A DNA stretch of 64,000 bases from Eutrigla gurnardus (Eukaryota; Chordata; Actinopteri; Perciformes; Triglidae), in contig OY741279.1 in the NCBI GenBank assembly GCA_963514095.1, forward strand, positions 2,473,338-2,537,337, given 5' to 3'. Positions 32,401 to 44,600 of the stretch are shown here, in pieces. The notes beneath the pieces were generated by a model. That model did no database searches. It saw nothing but the letters and a program-made list of their open reading frames with translations, and was not told the origin of the DNA. The translations under genes and the position numbers were made by a program. How positions within the stretch are numbered: position 1 is the first letter of the stretch; every line of letters begins with the position of its first letter.

Positions 32401-35400
32401 TCTCCTCTCCTTGGAGCTTTGAGCTCCGTTGACTGATGCTAACCGTCCCGTTGCAGCCGTCACACACACTCTCCTGGACCAGTGCTCCTTCGAGCTGATC
32501 AACATCTGTGGAATGATCCAGAACGAGGGCGACAACGCAGACTGGGTCCAGACGCTGAGCAGTCCGGCTGATACAGACCACACCGTGGCGGGACGCTGCA
32601 GAGGTACCAAGCTCATGTTCTGGGTCTAAGGTCAACAAAGCATCTCGGCTTTTATCCTCGGGGTTGGCACTGTTGAGTTTGTGTTGTACTGCTCAAACCT
32701 TCATTCTCACGGTGGCCATCGGGCTTCAATTAATATTTCTGCGTAAGACATCTCATGTGTCCAGAGGCCTCCTTGCTTCGACTCACATAACAAATGTCTA
32801 CCAACGGCTGCTTCCCTTTCTAGACTCCGGCTACTTCATGAAGTTTGACACGTCTTCTGGCGCGGCAGGAAACAGCGCCTCGCTGGAGTCGCGTATCCTC
32901 TACCCGAAGAGAGGCGAGCAGTGTCTGCAGTTCTTCTACAAGATGACGGGCGTCGCCGGGGACAAGCTGGTCGTATGGACAAGGACGGACGATGGGACCG
33001 GGACCGTGGCGAGCCTCCGGAAGATCCACACCATCACAGGCCTGCTATGATACACAGCACAGTGCATTCCCACATGTTGTCACTTTCAAACCTTTCATGA
33101 AAACACTCTTGCTTTTTGATCGCCAAATCTGGTACAGAGACACAGCTATGCTTTAGTCTGAACCAGGCACGATGCAAACACACACCCTTTGGGATTCAGG
33201 CTTTAATACTTCTTTATAGCATGTAAGATTCATTTGTTGGGAATCATCTTGTGTTTTGTCTCCAAGGTAACGGAGATGCCGCCTGGAAAATAGCCCACGT
33301 GACTCTCAAGGTGACAAAGAAGTGCCGCTATATCTTCCAAGGCATCAGAGGATCATCTTTCTCCTCGGGCGCCATCTTAATCGATGACATCACACTCACC
33401 GAGACAGTTTGCCCAAATGCCGCCTGGCAAATCCACAACTTCACCGACGTCCTGGCCTCCACTCCGGCCGGCAGTCCGGTCCGAAGCCGGTGCTTCTACA
33501 ACTCGGAGGGCTACTCCTTCGGCGTCAGCGTTTACCCAAATGGCAGAGAGGCCGCCTATCCGGACTACGTCGGTATGACCTTGCACCTCTGCAGCGGTGA
33601 AAACGACGCGGTGATGCAGTGGCCGGCCGAGAACAGGCAGGCGACCATCGTTGCCTTGGACCAGGACCCCGATGTGAAGCTAAGAATGTCTTCAACGAGA
33701 AGCTTCACCACAGGTAAGCCCCTGACGGATGGGTGGGTCAGCGGCAAACACCGCTTCGCCCGTTGTTAGCATCGTAATAAATCTGCAAATTTGCTGCTTT
33801 TTATATTGCCCCCTCTCTCGGCTTCATTTTTTCCCCTACAGTAGCCCTGATACGCCGTCGTAAATAAGTGTATTTTCCCAAATTAATAAATAAATACAAA
33901 GGACTTTGTGGCCATTTGTGTCAAAATAAATGTATTTTATTCTCGTCATTTTCCCTTCAGAGCAATGCATGATGGTCTATAATCATCTGTTGTACGCTAC
34001 TTTGAGTCACAATATAGAGTATAATATTCTCTATAATACATTAACAGCAGTTAAACAGTGAAACTCACTATAAAGTGAGCAGTGAGTGATTTCAGCCAAT
34101 GACGAGAGGCGAAGGAAGGCTGACTCCGTAGAGCCCTTCACAGGGATCTTTACCTCCCGCCCAGACGTCCAACCATGTAATGATAACACTGATAGTGTTG
34201 GTGTCCCCCCCCCTTCAGACTCTGATCCCCGCTGGAACAAACCATCAGCTGCTCCCAGAGCATCCTGGGACGCCTCCTGCCGATGCTACCGCGGTCAAGA
34301 CTTCGGCTGGAGCACGTTTATCTCCCACAAGCTCCTGCACAGGAGGAGCTTCCTCAAGAACGATGACCTCATCATTACGGCCGACTTCACCGGTGAGACC
34401 GGAAACATGGGCTCTCCCAGCAGAGCAAACCGCCCCTCTCTTTTCCAAATGAATGAGCCGTCGCCATATATTTGACAGTTTCATTCACTTGTCTTTTTTG
34501 TTTTTTTTGTCAGATTTGACCCACCTGATCAAGACCGAGGTGCCGGTGAAACCGGCCGCACTGGACGATGACATCACGGACGAGAAGCCAATGGGCGAGG
34601 TGGAAGCGAGACTGGAGGTTTCGAAGCACCGTGGAGCGCGAGCTGCCGACCCCTGTCATCCCGACCTGTGTTTAAACGGAGGCGTGTGCATGGAGCATGG
34701 AGGCAAGGCCTTCTGCAGGTCTGTGTTTGCAGGGCTAGACCTACAGAACCCCATCCCCAAAAACCCGGTCTGACAAACCGGCGTGTACGACCGGATAGTT
34801 TCACAAGGAGCTTGCATACAGGCTCATTTTAAACCAATCACAAGCTCACGATAGCTGCTGGTGTCCCAATGTGATTGGACCATAAACGGAAACTAGAACG
34901 CCTCTAACGCCAACAGTTATTCGACCAATTATGTTAATAATCATTACTTAAATATTAAGCTGTTATTTGACTAATATGAGCAGATTTGATTTTAACTCAC
35001 CCGCTAGCAATTGACCCGAATCACATTAATCAGGGTTGGTACGGGTGCTGGAAATCCTTGAAAACACTTGAATGTTAGTGTGGTGTATTCAAGGTTTGAA
35101 AAGTGCTTGGATGTAGAATAAAGGTCTTGAAATGTGTGTTGTATGTGATGACATCTATGATAGAACAGAGGAAAGAAGATCTCCATATTTGAGGGACTGA
35201 AAACAGCATTTTGTGACATTTCTTTATGAAAAATGACTTTTGATGATGAACAGATGATGAAAATAGTTGGTGATTATATTTCTGTGGATCTGTTAGTGGA
35301 ATTAGTTTTCCTTTCATTTGTGGTCCTTCTGTAAAAAGCTGTCTCCAAACATCATGTTGGTTGTTTAGAGGACAATAACATCTCATTTAATGTGATGAAC

Positions 35401-35547
35401 AAGTCACATAATAAGTAGACTGAATTACTGACCATTGGATTGATACAAAGATGGAGTTTACAGTTCTTTCTGCTTGTTCTCAGGTGTGCATCGAGCCAGA
35501 CCGCCTCCTACGCCGGTAGGAGGTGTGAGCACATGGTGTTAGACTGA
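29492..35547 (+). CDS. mep1a: Meprin A-type astacin metalloprotease, tandem copy 2 (with EGF-like module)
   Basis: Exons 29492-29548, 29621-29648, 29728-29781, 29853-29890, 29957-30032, 30524-30641, 30739-30914, 31867-32088, 32457-32603, 32824-33039, 33267-33713, 34219-34392, 34514-34718 and 35484-35547 give 2022 nt, 673 aa. Exon lengths for the protease and MAM parts equal those of copy 1 (76, 118, 176, 222, 147, 216, 174), which proves tandem duplication. The signal is MGDGLRKVAALIGVFVVLK; the protease begins near RRWRFPIPY (about 71). The zinc site is HELLHALGFYHE (H152-H162) and the Met-turn SIMHY (M209). MAM and MATH follow, then a six-cysteine EGF-like module (about 631-668, CHPDLCLNGGVC). 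The frame ends MVLD right after it, with no transmembrane helix, unlike mammalian meprins; a missed further exon is possible. The donor after 33039 reads G|GC rather than G|GT; reading through it meets a stop at 33048. Otherwise all introns are GT-AG and in phase. Confidence 0.9.
30960..31101 (+). mobile_element. tRNA-related SINE-like repeat (head)
   Basis: GTCCCGGGTTCGATTCCCAG, GTGTGGAGTTTGCATGTTCT and GGGTTCCTCCCACGGTCCAA are typical of an abundant fish interspersed repeat with a B-box-like segment. It lies in intron 7 of the second meprin. Its 3' part has become the 40-bp minisatellite that follows. Confidence 0.65.
31102..31811. repeat. 40-bp minisatellite derived from the SINE body
   Basis: About 17-18 tandem copies of a 40-bp unit that includes CTGTCTGTCTCTACATGTC and TCCCTGTGATAGACTGG. 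The TCAGCCCTGTGATAG form, which resembles the ancestral SINE, occurs at about 31239 and 31561. A GATACACTGG variant recurs at about 31290, 31410 and 31772. It is the homologous intron to the one holding the TACCGGCC minisatellite in copy 1. Confidence 0.93.
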
Positions 35548-36041
35548 GGCATTCTGGGAGTTCTGGTCGGTGGTGCGGCGGGGACTGTAGTTCTGACACT
35601 GGCCATCTTCACCGACGTCAGGAGAGCTCAGTGAAACACATGTCAGAGGAGAGCTGTAACCTCTGCATTCATTCAGTGGTGAAGTTACAGCAAAATGCTT
35701 GAGAGGGAAGCATTGGCATCAGTTCACGCCTCGATCTGCTGTGTGCTCATAAATCAAAATCAAATCAATCTTAAGTTTGCTTTATTTTTGTGATGAAATA
35801 ATCATGTGTTTCTACTGAATGAATAATAAACAATAATATAGTTTGGATTCTCAATCATGCAAAAAATAAAGTACCATATTTTCCTTCCTCTTTATTTCAA
35901 TACATATTTTTAGATACATACACACTAGTTAAATGGCGTAAAGTTACAGATGTTGCTCGATATTCTACAGTCAGCTCAACGTGGTCACACAGAAGGCATA
36001 ATGTCCAATTGAGTGGTTGAGTCTCTCTCTCTCTCTATACA

Positions 36042-36042
<1 letters not shown>
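35548..36042. other. 3' untranslated region of meprin 2 and spacer
   Basis: AATAAA near 35866-35871 is a likely poly(A) signal. No other element recognised. Confidence 0.45.

Positions 36043-36115
<73 letters not shown>
36043..36115. repeat. (TA)n microsatellite
   Basis: About 73 bp of almost pure TA following a short (CT)n run, seen directly. Confidence 0.95.
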
Positions 36116-36118
<3 letters not shown>

Positions 36119-36344
36119 TATATATATATATAAATAAATAAAATAAAAGAATTTACAAACAATTTACTGAGGGCAGAACAATAGTATTTCTATGATGAGA
36201 CTTTCATCTTAAAGTGTAATTGACCAATCATGTCTCGACTTTTTAATGGGCGGGGCTTATTATCGCAAAATTGTGTAAACTCTACGTTAGCAGAATATGG
36301 TCGCCAATAAGCTCGCTAGTAGGTTTAAGACGGAAGGTGAGTAA

Positions 36345-36885
36345 CTGTGTCGTAACTGAATATAACCGCGGGAAAACTAGCGCTAGCATGTTGGATTACG
36401 AAGCTAGTAATTATGTCGTAACTGAATATAACCGTCACTTAACTAGCTAGCTAGCATTTTGGTTTACGAAGCTAGTAATTATGTAGTAATTGACTTTAAC
36501 CGTCACTTAACTAGCTAGATAACATGTTGGTTTACGAAGCTAGTAATTATGTAGTAATTGACTTTAACCGTCACTTAACTAGCTAGATAACATGTTGGTT
36601 TACGAAGCTAGTAATTATTTAGTAATTGAATATAACCGTCACTTAACTAGCTAGCTAACATGTTGGTTTACGAAGCTAGTAATTATGTAGTAATTGAATA
36701 TAACCGTCACTTAACTAGCTAGCTAACATGTTGGTTTACGAAGCTAGTAATTATTTAGTAATTGAATATAACCGTCACTTAACTAGCTAGCTAACATGTT
36801 GGTTTACGAAGCTAGTAATTATGTAGTAATTGAATATACCCGCGGAGAAACTAGCGCTAGCATGTTGGTTTAGGAAGGAAGGATT
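36345..36885. repeat. 68-bp tandem repeat, eight copies
   Basis: Unit starts at 36345, 36413, 36481, 36549, 36617, 36685, 36753 and 36821. Each unit holds CTAGCTAGCTAACATG, TTGGTTTACGAAGC and TATAACCGTCACTTAA. The outermost units (first and last) share the variant CGCGG(G/A)(G/A)AAACTAGCG, while inner units are more alike. That is the pattern expected when an array grows from its middle. Confidence 0.93.
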
Positions 36886-37039
36886 ACATTCTTATTTTCG
36901 GTGCTGTTTTTTTCGCAGATTAATAAACTTTAACGGAAAATATGAATTAATCAGAGACGTGAGGCCTACGTCAGAGATGAATTCAGTGCGGAAAAAAAAG
37001 TTGTTTAGGCATCATTTTACAGAGGTAGCCTGGATGACG

Positions 37040-37400
37040 GAGTCCAGGGTGTACTCCTGGAGCGGAGGAGCGGTTCCAGGGTCTACTCCTGGAGCGGGTC
37101 TACTCCTGGAGCGGGTCCGGGATTTACTCCTGGAGCGGAGGAGCGGGTCCAGGGTGTACTCCTGGAGCGGAGGAGCGGTTCCAGGGTCTACTCCTGGAGC
37201 GGGTCTACTCCTGGAGCGGGTCCGGGATTTACTCCTGGAGCGGAGGAGCGGGTCCAGGGTCTGGAGCAGAGGAGCGGGTCCAGGGGTCTACTCCTGGAGC
37301 GGAGGAGCGGGTCCAGGGTCTACTCCTGGAGTGGAGGAGCGGGTCCAGGGTCCACTCCTGGAGCGGAAGAGCGGGTCCAGGCTCGACTTCTGGAGCAGGA
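37040..37400. repeat. G-rich minisatellite (CTCCTGGAGCGGAGGAGCGG)
   Basis: Around a dozen imperfect copies of a roughly 20-30 bp unit built from TACTCCTGGAGCGG, AGGAGCGGGTCCAGGG and GGTCCGGGATT. A larger duplication of about 105 bp is nested inside. It keeps the plus-strand frame 36830-37408 open; that frame is not considered a gene. Confidence 0.85.
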
Positions 37401-38050
37401 GGTCATAGCGGGGAAAAGACGAGGAGGAACCGGGACGGAACTACGTGGTGTTCTGCTCCGAAACGGTAAGCCATTTAAAATCTTAACAGGCCGCCGTGCC
37501 AACTGGTGCTCACGTCCGCTGCACCTTGGTGACACAGATGCATGTTAAACAAACAAACAAACTTGCAGCTTGGGGGCCCCCTAGTGGCTGCAGGGGTCCT
37601 ATGCACCCACATAGTCAGCTCTGCTCTGTTCTGTCACATGCTAAAAGTTTATTTGGGGAAGCGGTTAAAAATAATAACAACATGAATTGTGTTGTATAAA
37701 AATGAAAGTTAAAATGCTTAAGGTGGACTTTCTAACAGCTCGTAGACATGATGAGGTGATAAAAAAAAAGAGACCATAATGGCCGTTTTCCGCAATAAAC
37801 TGTAAAACATATGCCTCTGTGTGGATGTTTGAAGAGGCCGCTGTGCCCGTCTAGTTTATTATCTGTTAACAGCATTGCTGGTTTGTGGTGGTGTTTTCCA
37901 CATCCATGGTTTTCTTCTGTCAGTTACATTTTTGTCTAAAGAAATGAAGGAAGCTGCATTTTATCTTGTTGCCAAGTCAGAAAGTAGTAGTAGATACTGG
38001 GTTTAGGCATTCTGTGAGTACAGATAGTAATATTTAGTCACTGTTGTACT
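37401..38050. other. Intergenic, no gene recognised
   Basis: No exon or known element, apart from a CTCF-like CCACTAGGGGGC on the minus strand near 37576. Confidence 0.45.
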
Positions 38051-38520
38051 TAAGGTATGCTTGCTGAACAGCTACTACTTTATTCCAAGGAGGACCCAAC
38101 ACCCAAATTCTCCCATGTGACCCCCCTCCTCCGTGACCTCCACTGGCTCCCTGTTGCAGCACGCATCCAATTCAAGACGATGACACTGGCCTTCAGGGCC
38201 ATCAATGGAACGGCACCCATCTACCTTCAAACACTGGTCAAACCTCATGCCCCGAAGCGAGCACTTCGCTCCTCTACTTCAGCTGGCCGGCTGGTACCAC
38301 CATCGCTGAAATCAAACAAATGTCGCTCAGCAAAGTCCAGACTCTTCTCTGTTCTGGCGCCTCAGTGGTGGAACGAACTCCCGACTAATGTCAGGACAGC
38401 AGAGTCATTTGCCATCTTCCGAAAAAGGCTCAAGACTCACCTGTTCAGACTTCACCTCGACTCTACATAGCATGACCCACTAACACCCCCCCCCCCCCCC
38501 CCCCCAAAAAAAAACAAAAA
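38051..38520 (+). mobile_element. 3' fragment of a non-LTR retrotransposon (L2-like LINE)
   Basis: The frame ending at 38470 reads HWLPVAARIQFKTMTLAFRA, then INGTAPIYLQ, WNELPTNVR and FRKRLKTHLF. This is the typical C-terminal end of reverse transcriptases in vertebrate L2/CR1-type LINEs. The 5' part is missing, as usual for 5'-truncated insertions. C- and A-rich low-complexity sequence follows (38485-38535). It is mobile-element remnant, not a host gene. Confidence 0.8.
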
Positions 38521-38639
38521 AAAAACAAAAAAAACCTTACCTATAGCACTCTGATCGTAGCACTGTTGCTCTTGAACTACTCAGATGAGGACCTAACACT
38601 TGTTCTATTTTTAGCTCTTACTTTATCGGCAATGATTCG

Positions 38640-38990
38640 TTGTGGTTTCCTTGTTTCCTTCTTTTGACAAATGTACTTATTGTAAGTCGCTTTGGACAAA
38701 AGCGTCTGCTAAATGACCTAAATGTAAATGTAACACTATGTTTCTGCTCTTACTTTATCGGTGATGATACGCTGTGGTTTATTTCTTTAGACAAATGTAC
38801 TTATTGTAAGTCACTTTGGACAAAAGTGCACACACAGTGAAGAAACTATGCTGTGTGTTGTTGGTGCTTCGTTGCCTGGGTTCTAATTTACATTTACATT
38901 TAGGTCATTTAGAAGACGCTTTTGTCCAAAGTGACTTACAATAAGTACATTTGTCAAAAGAAGGAAACAAAGAAACCACAACGTATCATT
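38640..38990. repeat. LINE/SINE tail copies, partly duplicated and inverted
   Basis: The tail TTATTGTAAGTCGCTTTGGA with CAAAAGCGTCTGCTAAATG is at 38678-38733. A partial direct repeat is at about 38755-38830 and an inverted copy at about 38887-38990. This tail is shared by fish L2 elements and SINEs. Confidence 0.75.
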
Positions 38991-41684
38991 GCCCAGTGGA
39001 TGTATTTTGTATTTTCAGGTGTGCAGTACGACTTCCCACACATGCACCTTCATATAAGCAGCCAATAACGGGGTTACTGCGGAAATTCCGTCAGTTACAT
39101 TTCATATACATTTTAAATTTCGGCCTTGAGGTGGCTTTGAAACGCAGTTTAAACATAAAAACATTCAAACGCAGTTAGAAACAGTTACTTATGGACAAAT
39201 ATAAAGGAATGGAGTTGGAGATTTAAAGTGATCGAGAGGTATTATGTTTTGTTTTTGCTGTGTTGGATATATGGCTCATATTCAAAACGTGGTTAATGAC
39301 TATTTCACACAGATATAGGAGCTATATGCAAATTTAAATTATATGTAAATTATATGTGATAATGTAATGAAGGGGCAGGACATGATAAGCATAACTTGTT
39401 TGTGTTTTTCATAATGGTATGCTGTATTTCACGTCATGTGATTATTGTACTTTGTATTTGAGGAAAATAAAGTTCAGAATAACAACAACACAGGAATCAC
39501 ACGATAAGTTTAATAGCCGAATCAAACAAAAACACATGATCACAAAGCAGAGGAACATGTCTCTGCCTCTCATACACACCCCTTCATGAACAACACATGA
39601 ACAAAAACATAAAGCTGATCATTATTTAGCTAACATGTTTTTAACCAAAGCATAATAAAAATGTCTGTCTGCGGCCGGAATTCGAGTGGACGTCACGTTA
39701 ACGTCACGTTAAGTTCTGGTGGTAGACAGACAGTGGAAACCAGTTGAATCCCGATATCTAAGCAACTAAAAACTGTCTTGTTGTGCCGCGGAATGTCCAA
39801 CTGGGGGACGCAAAAAAAAGCATAATCTTCATTTATAAAGAATACAGTCCTGAAAGACGTCCTTTGTAACACAACGTAGCCTTTAGATGGACTGATTAAA
39901 ATGACATCGTAGCGGCCTTTGGTCCCCCAGAGCTCTACGATGCATTTCATTACAGAGGCGAAACTATGAGTACAACTCCAGAGACTGTCAGTGGTACAAA
40001 AAACAAGATCACTGCTGTATTTATGCCGAGATGATGTTATTTTAAGCGTTTATGGAGCAGCTACGTTGTTAGCGTAGCTTAGCTCTGAGTAATACAAACT
40101 CCATTCAGAAAGCAAGCATTTTAAAAGTTGTTTGCTTATTGCGGACAGACTTACAAACCATGACTTCGCAATTTTGACTAATGATCATCATTATTTTGTT
40201 ACTTAGATTTGTTGACCTTGGGTTTTTGTAGAGATTCTGGAAGTATTCAACCAGATATAGAAGACAGACACAACTGTCACTTCCTGCCTCCAGTTTGGCT
40301 CTGCCCAAACAAATACACCATCTCTCTTTTCAAACCCCAAAAGGGTTGATATTTACATATATATACTTTTCATTTTGTGAGCCTTTATGTACAGAAAATA
40401 AAATCTCACCTAAAAGTGGACACTTTTTTTTGGAGCTCCCTCTAAACGTTTCATGGGAGCTTACCCTTTTCAACGGAGCTTCCCTTAGCTCCCCTGTAAT
40501 TCTAAACCATGCTCGTTGCATTTCAAAGGCTGGACTCAAGTCTTCATTTGGTTTCAGAGCGGGAATCGGCGTAAGTAACATGCTGTACTATAAGAGAGGA
40601 CACGGGAAGTCGGGCTGGTTGTTCGCCTTTTCTCCGACGAGGCAAGGGGCTCAGAGGGCCATGGAGTCACATTTGTGTATATAAACGTGTATGTATGTGT
40701 ATGTATGTGTATATGACAATTAACCTAGTTTTAGGACATCCATCCATACTTTTGGAACAGTTTAGGAACTATCACCCAACACAGAGCACCGTTGTTGGAT
40801 AAAACTGGAGCTGCATAAATCTGAATCGCCGTCTCCATCTCCACAATCTGAAATGTCGAGAACACAACGTATTTAGAACACACAGAAATACGTTTTCTCC
40901 TTTACATGTGGCGCAAGCGTGAATTGTTGTGATTTTAAACTGAGAAACTTGGCTTAACCCTGACCAGCGTCCAACAACTGTCATGTACTTCCAGGCTGGT
41001 TTTTGTGGATTTGGAGCTCGTGCTGGTTAATTGTTTTGTAACCAGAGAGGTCAGAGGGAGATATACCTTTCTAAAACGTGTCTATCTAAAAACCTTACCA
41101 CATCGTAGCACTTCTATGCTATCTGCGAGCTACTGAAGGTATGCATATATATAAGCTATGATTTTTAATGATTATAACAGTCAATCAAGACCAAGTAAGC
41201 TTTAAAGGAGCAGTGTCGTTATTTATTTTATTTGGAAATATGTTTTCTCTGCCTTAGCAGTTTGACACCCAGATATATTCTTCTTAGTCTTCCTACAGAT
41301 ATGAAGCTGCCATTTTCATAGGACGTTTAATTCGGCGATTCTAAGCAATAGTTGCTTCCTGCTAATGGCTCCAGTTTGCAGTTTTGGGACCTCAAACCTT
41401 GAGAATACAGACTTTATTTTGTTTGGTGAATATAACTGTGCACCAAAAAAAAAAAAAAAGTAGCTATTTTGGTTTTGTGCTTTAAAAAGTAAATGATGTA
41501 TCTGATCAACAGTTTCATACGCCAGTCAGTGTTGCTCTGTAAAAAATGCAGAAACTCAAATAGAATCACCAGCAGACTAACTCCACAGGCATTAAAATGC
41601 AATGATTATTGACAATTTGTGTCTCTGAAGAGGCAGCACATTCATGGACACAAGTAGAGAGGAGACGATTCACTGACCTGGTCT
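38991..41684. other. Intergenic, repeat remnants only
   Basis: AAAATAAAG near 39464 is a poly(A)-like signal without an evident gene. About 39961-40175 holds a diverged copy of the brox-intron inverted repeat family (CTGCTGTATTTATG, GTTAGCGTAGC). No exon was recognised. The further terminal exon of the neighbouring GPCR could lie here if my last exon is wrong. Confidence 0.45.
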
Positions 41685-44600
41685 TCATTTGTCTTTTGCG
41701 ATTGTGCTTGCAGTCAAATTCTTCATGCTTTCACTTTTTCCTTTTGATTTTGTCTGAGGGTGGGATGAAACTTATTATACCTGTTGATATCATTTTATTG
41801 ATTTAATTCTGGATACACGTCATAGGTAGACTTACCATTATGAGCTTTATCAATTCCACACGAACCTGTTAAGTATAACACAAATATCTTCATAAATTGA
41901 CAGATGACAAAACTAAACAGTATAATTATTGGCAACAATTTATGGGCCCCAGGGCATCAAACCAATACCTCCCATAGGTAAAGGCAGGTTAAAATGTTCT
42001 AATTATCACCACTGGACATTTCAAGAGATTTTCAATAAATCAATGAGCACAGTGACACGATATCTTCCCAATGACAAGCCTACCTTCTGCTCTGCCAAAC
42101 ACCCCGTTATCAAAAGGAAAAGGCCCTGCAAGAGAATACACAACGTGTAACAGCTTTTATATTCATGCAGACATTTTTGTTAGCTAAAATAATACTGAAT
42201 ACTGTGTGTGAGCAGTCGACGCAAATGTCTGTTTGGGTCACAGGACATACCGAAATGATGTTACATACCGGACCGAATGTCGGGTACCAAAATATTCCAT
42301 ACATGTACCGTTACACCCCTGGCTTCATTTGAAGTTAGCAGAAATGTTATACAAGTGCTAACATGAGAATACATAACGAGTGAGGAAACAGATTTAGAGC
42401 GCTGGTATTGCTGGTTGGTGATCAGTATTGGTATCTGGGCCGAGGTATTGGTATTGGCATGGAAACATTTGGTTTGATGCATCCCCAATATCAACATACT
42501 ATGTGGTTTGAGTTGCTTTCAAATTACCTGGAAGGAATTGAGGATGGTAAAACTGTACATGGCAATCTTTTCCATGAGAGTGTCCTCGTCCAATAAGAGC
42601 TGAACGAAGCCAATAATCCACGTTAGTCCAAAGACAGGCGTCAGAAAGATCACCACTTTAAGGATACTTTTGGCTGTGTCTTTGTCTTCCGGCTTGCAGC
42701 TCTCAGGGGCTGAGGATTTCATCAGAGTAACAATGACCACCACCATGGAGAAGAGATTTGTCAGGATAACGGTTCCCACAGGGAGGAGGAAGGCGTGAAT
42801 GGAACCCACCAAGACGCGTTTATAAACTAGCCAGCATGTCTTCTTGTCATAGTACTCTGTGTTGGTATATTGGCAATGCAGATAGCTGGATCCCACTATT
42901 AAGATTGGGCAAACATAGCCGATGATGCTGGACAAAAACATGAAGACTCTTTTCCTCAGTGGGTTGAAGACGAAGATGAGCTGGTGGACGAGCATGACAC
43001 TCATGCACAACATCCAGCTGAACATGGCCAAGAAAAACAGGTGTTTGCATACCGTCAACACCAGGCACCAGGTGTCGCTGCGGTCCTTTATGGCCGAGGC
43101 CAGGAAACTGCAGTGAGCGAGCAAGAGGAACGTGGCAATGTTCACGATGGCTGTGTGACGGAAATGCGAAAGGTGGGTCTTCACCACGGCTGACCACACT
43201 AGACACTCAATGATGAGGAAGATCAGCAGGGAGCAGATGGACACACCCAGGCCCACAGTGGTGATGATATCCAGACTGCCATCAGATATATCACCCTTGG
43301 ACATGAGGACGGCGAAGGACGTCAGGTGGTCGCACTTGCAGACTGTGCGGTTATCATCACTACTTTTGACAACGCATCCCTCACCTGACCATTCCCTATC
43401 TGTGGTGTTCCAGAAGACGCACATCGGTTTAGTGCGATTCTGCCGCAGCTGGGGGAACTCCAGTCTAACCTCTAAAGACTCATCATGGTTGTCCACCAGT
43501 GTGGCCGATATCAAGAGGCTGGCAAACACAGTTTTGTCTAAGTTGTTTCTTAATTTATCCATTATATTTTTCACAGCAACAGTTTTAACTGTTCCGGTGG
43601 TGATGTTCAGATTCACGCCGATGTCAAATACGGACAAACTACATTTATCAGTCGAGCAGTATTTGAGCTCTAGATTGTGACTGCTGATGTCATCGATGCT
43701 GTTGGCCTTGATATTCTTCACCAAATACTCTATAGACTGAAGGTAGTTTGATGCCATCTGCTGAACAATAGACTCATTGACGCCATTCCAGGTCGTATTC
43801 AGCATATTGCTTGCCGCATGAACAAAGTCCTGAAACAGAAGAAATGAAAAGAAAATCAGTGCTAATGCACATCTTATCTATATGTTATCCCCTGAGCCCA
43901 TCCATTGTGCCAATCCCATCATATTTTAATGCACTAGTATCGGCTGAAAGAAAAGTTGATCAAAATCCAAATGTTTTCTTTACTGTGATGTGTTTTGTCC
44001 ACAACAGTCTACAGAATGAAAATAAGACGTGTATATATACAGTATGTTGAAGTGCACGGATTTGCAAAGCTCAGATCAAACTGGCAACAACTTCTCCGGC
44101 TCCAGCACACTTAAGGTAGACTGAACTTTAAGGTGGACCAGCTCTATTCTCCTTTAAGTGACGAGCTGCTTTTTAACTGAGGGGGCATCGGTCGATTAAT
44201 TGGCTTTTTACCTGCTCCAAAGTATCGTTATTAAATTAGCCTGTAAAAATCCACTATCTGTCAACTTCTACTGGGAATGGCAGCCTACCATGCAACACAT
44301 GAATCCCATGTGACCATCTGTTATCACTTGATCGTAATTCCACACTGAGATCACGAGATAACAACTAAAACACCTCCATGATAATTCAGCAAATTTATAC
44401 ACTGAGGAGAGTTACGAAATGTGGTTAAAAGCTTCAGGAAAAACAAGTAGCCTACATGGGATCTAGTAGAGTGAAGCATGAACCTTTGAGCTTAAAACTC
44501 CACACGTATAACAGTAAAGTAATACTCATCAACAGTGGCTTACAGGTAAGACATCCCCTTGCATGACAAAATTTTTCGATGCACTGGCCATATGACTAAG

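Noticed and set aside
36830..37408. 192-aa plus-strand open frame with SWSGGAVPGSTPGAG repeats
   Set aside because: Translation of the G-rich minisatellite, with no upstream gene context.
38057..38470. 137-aa open frame as a possible host gene
   Set aside because: Sequence is the C-terminal end of a LINE reverse transcriptase with a LINE-type tail downstream.
40772..40860. Minus-strand segment as the terminal exon of GPCR copy 1
   Set aside because: An acceptor-like AG and open frame exist, but the sequence does not look like an ADGRF tail. The 41685-41753 exon fits phase and composition better, though it too is tentative.
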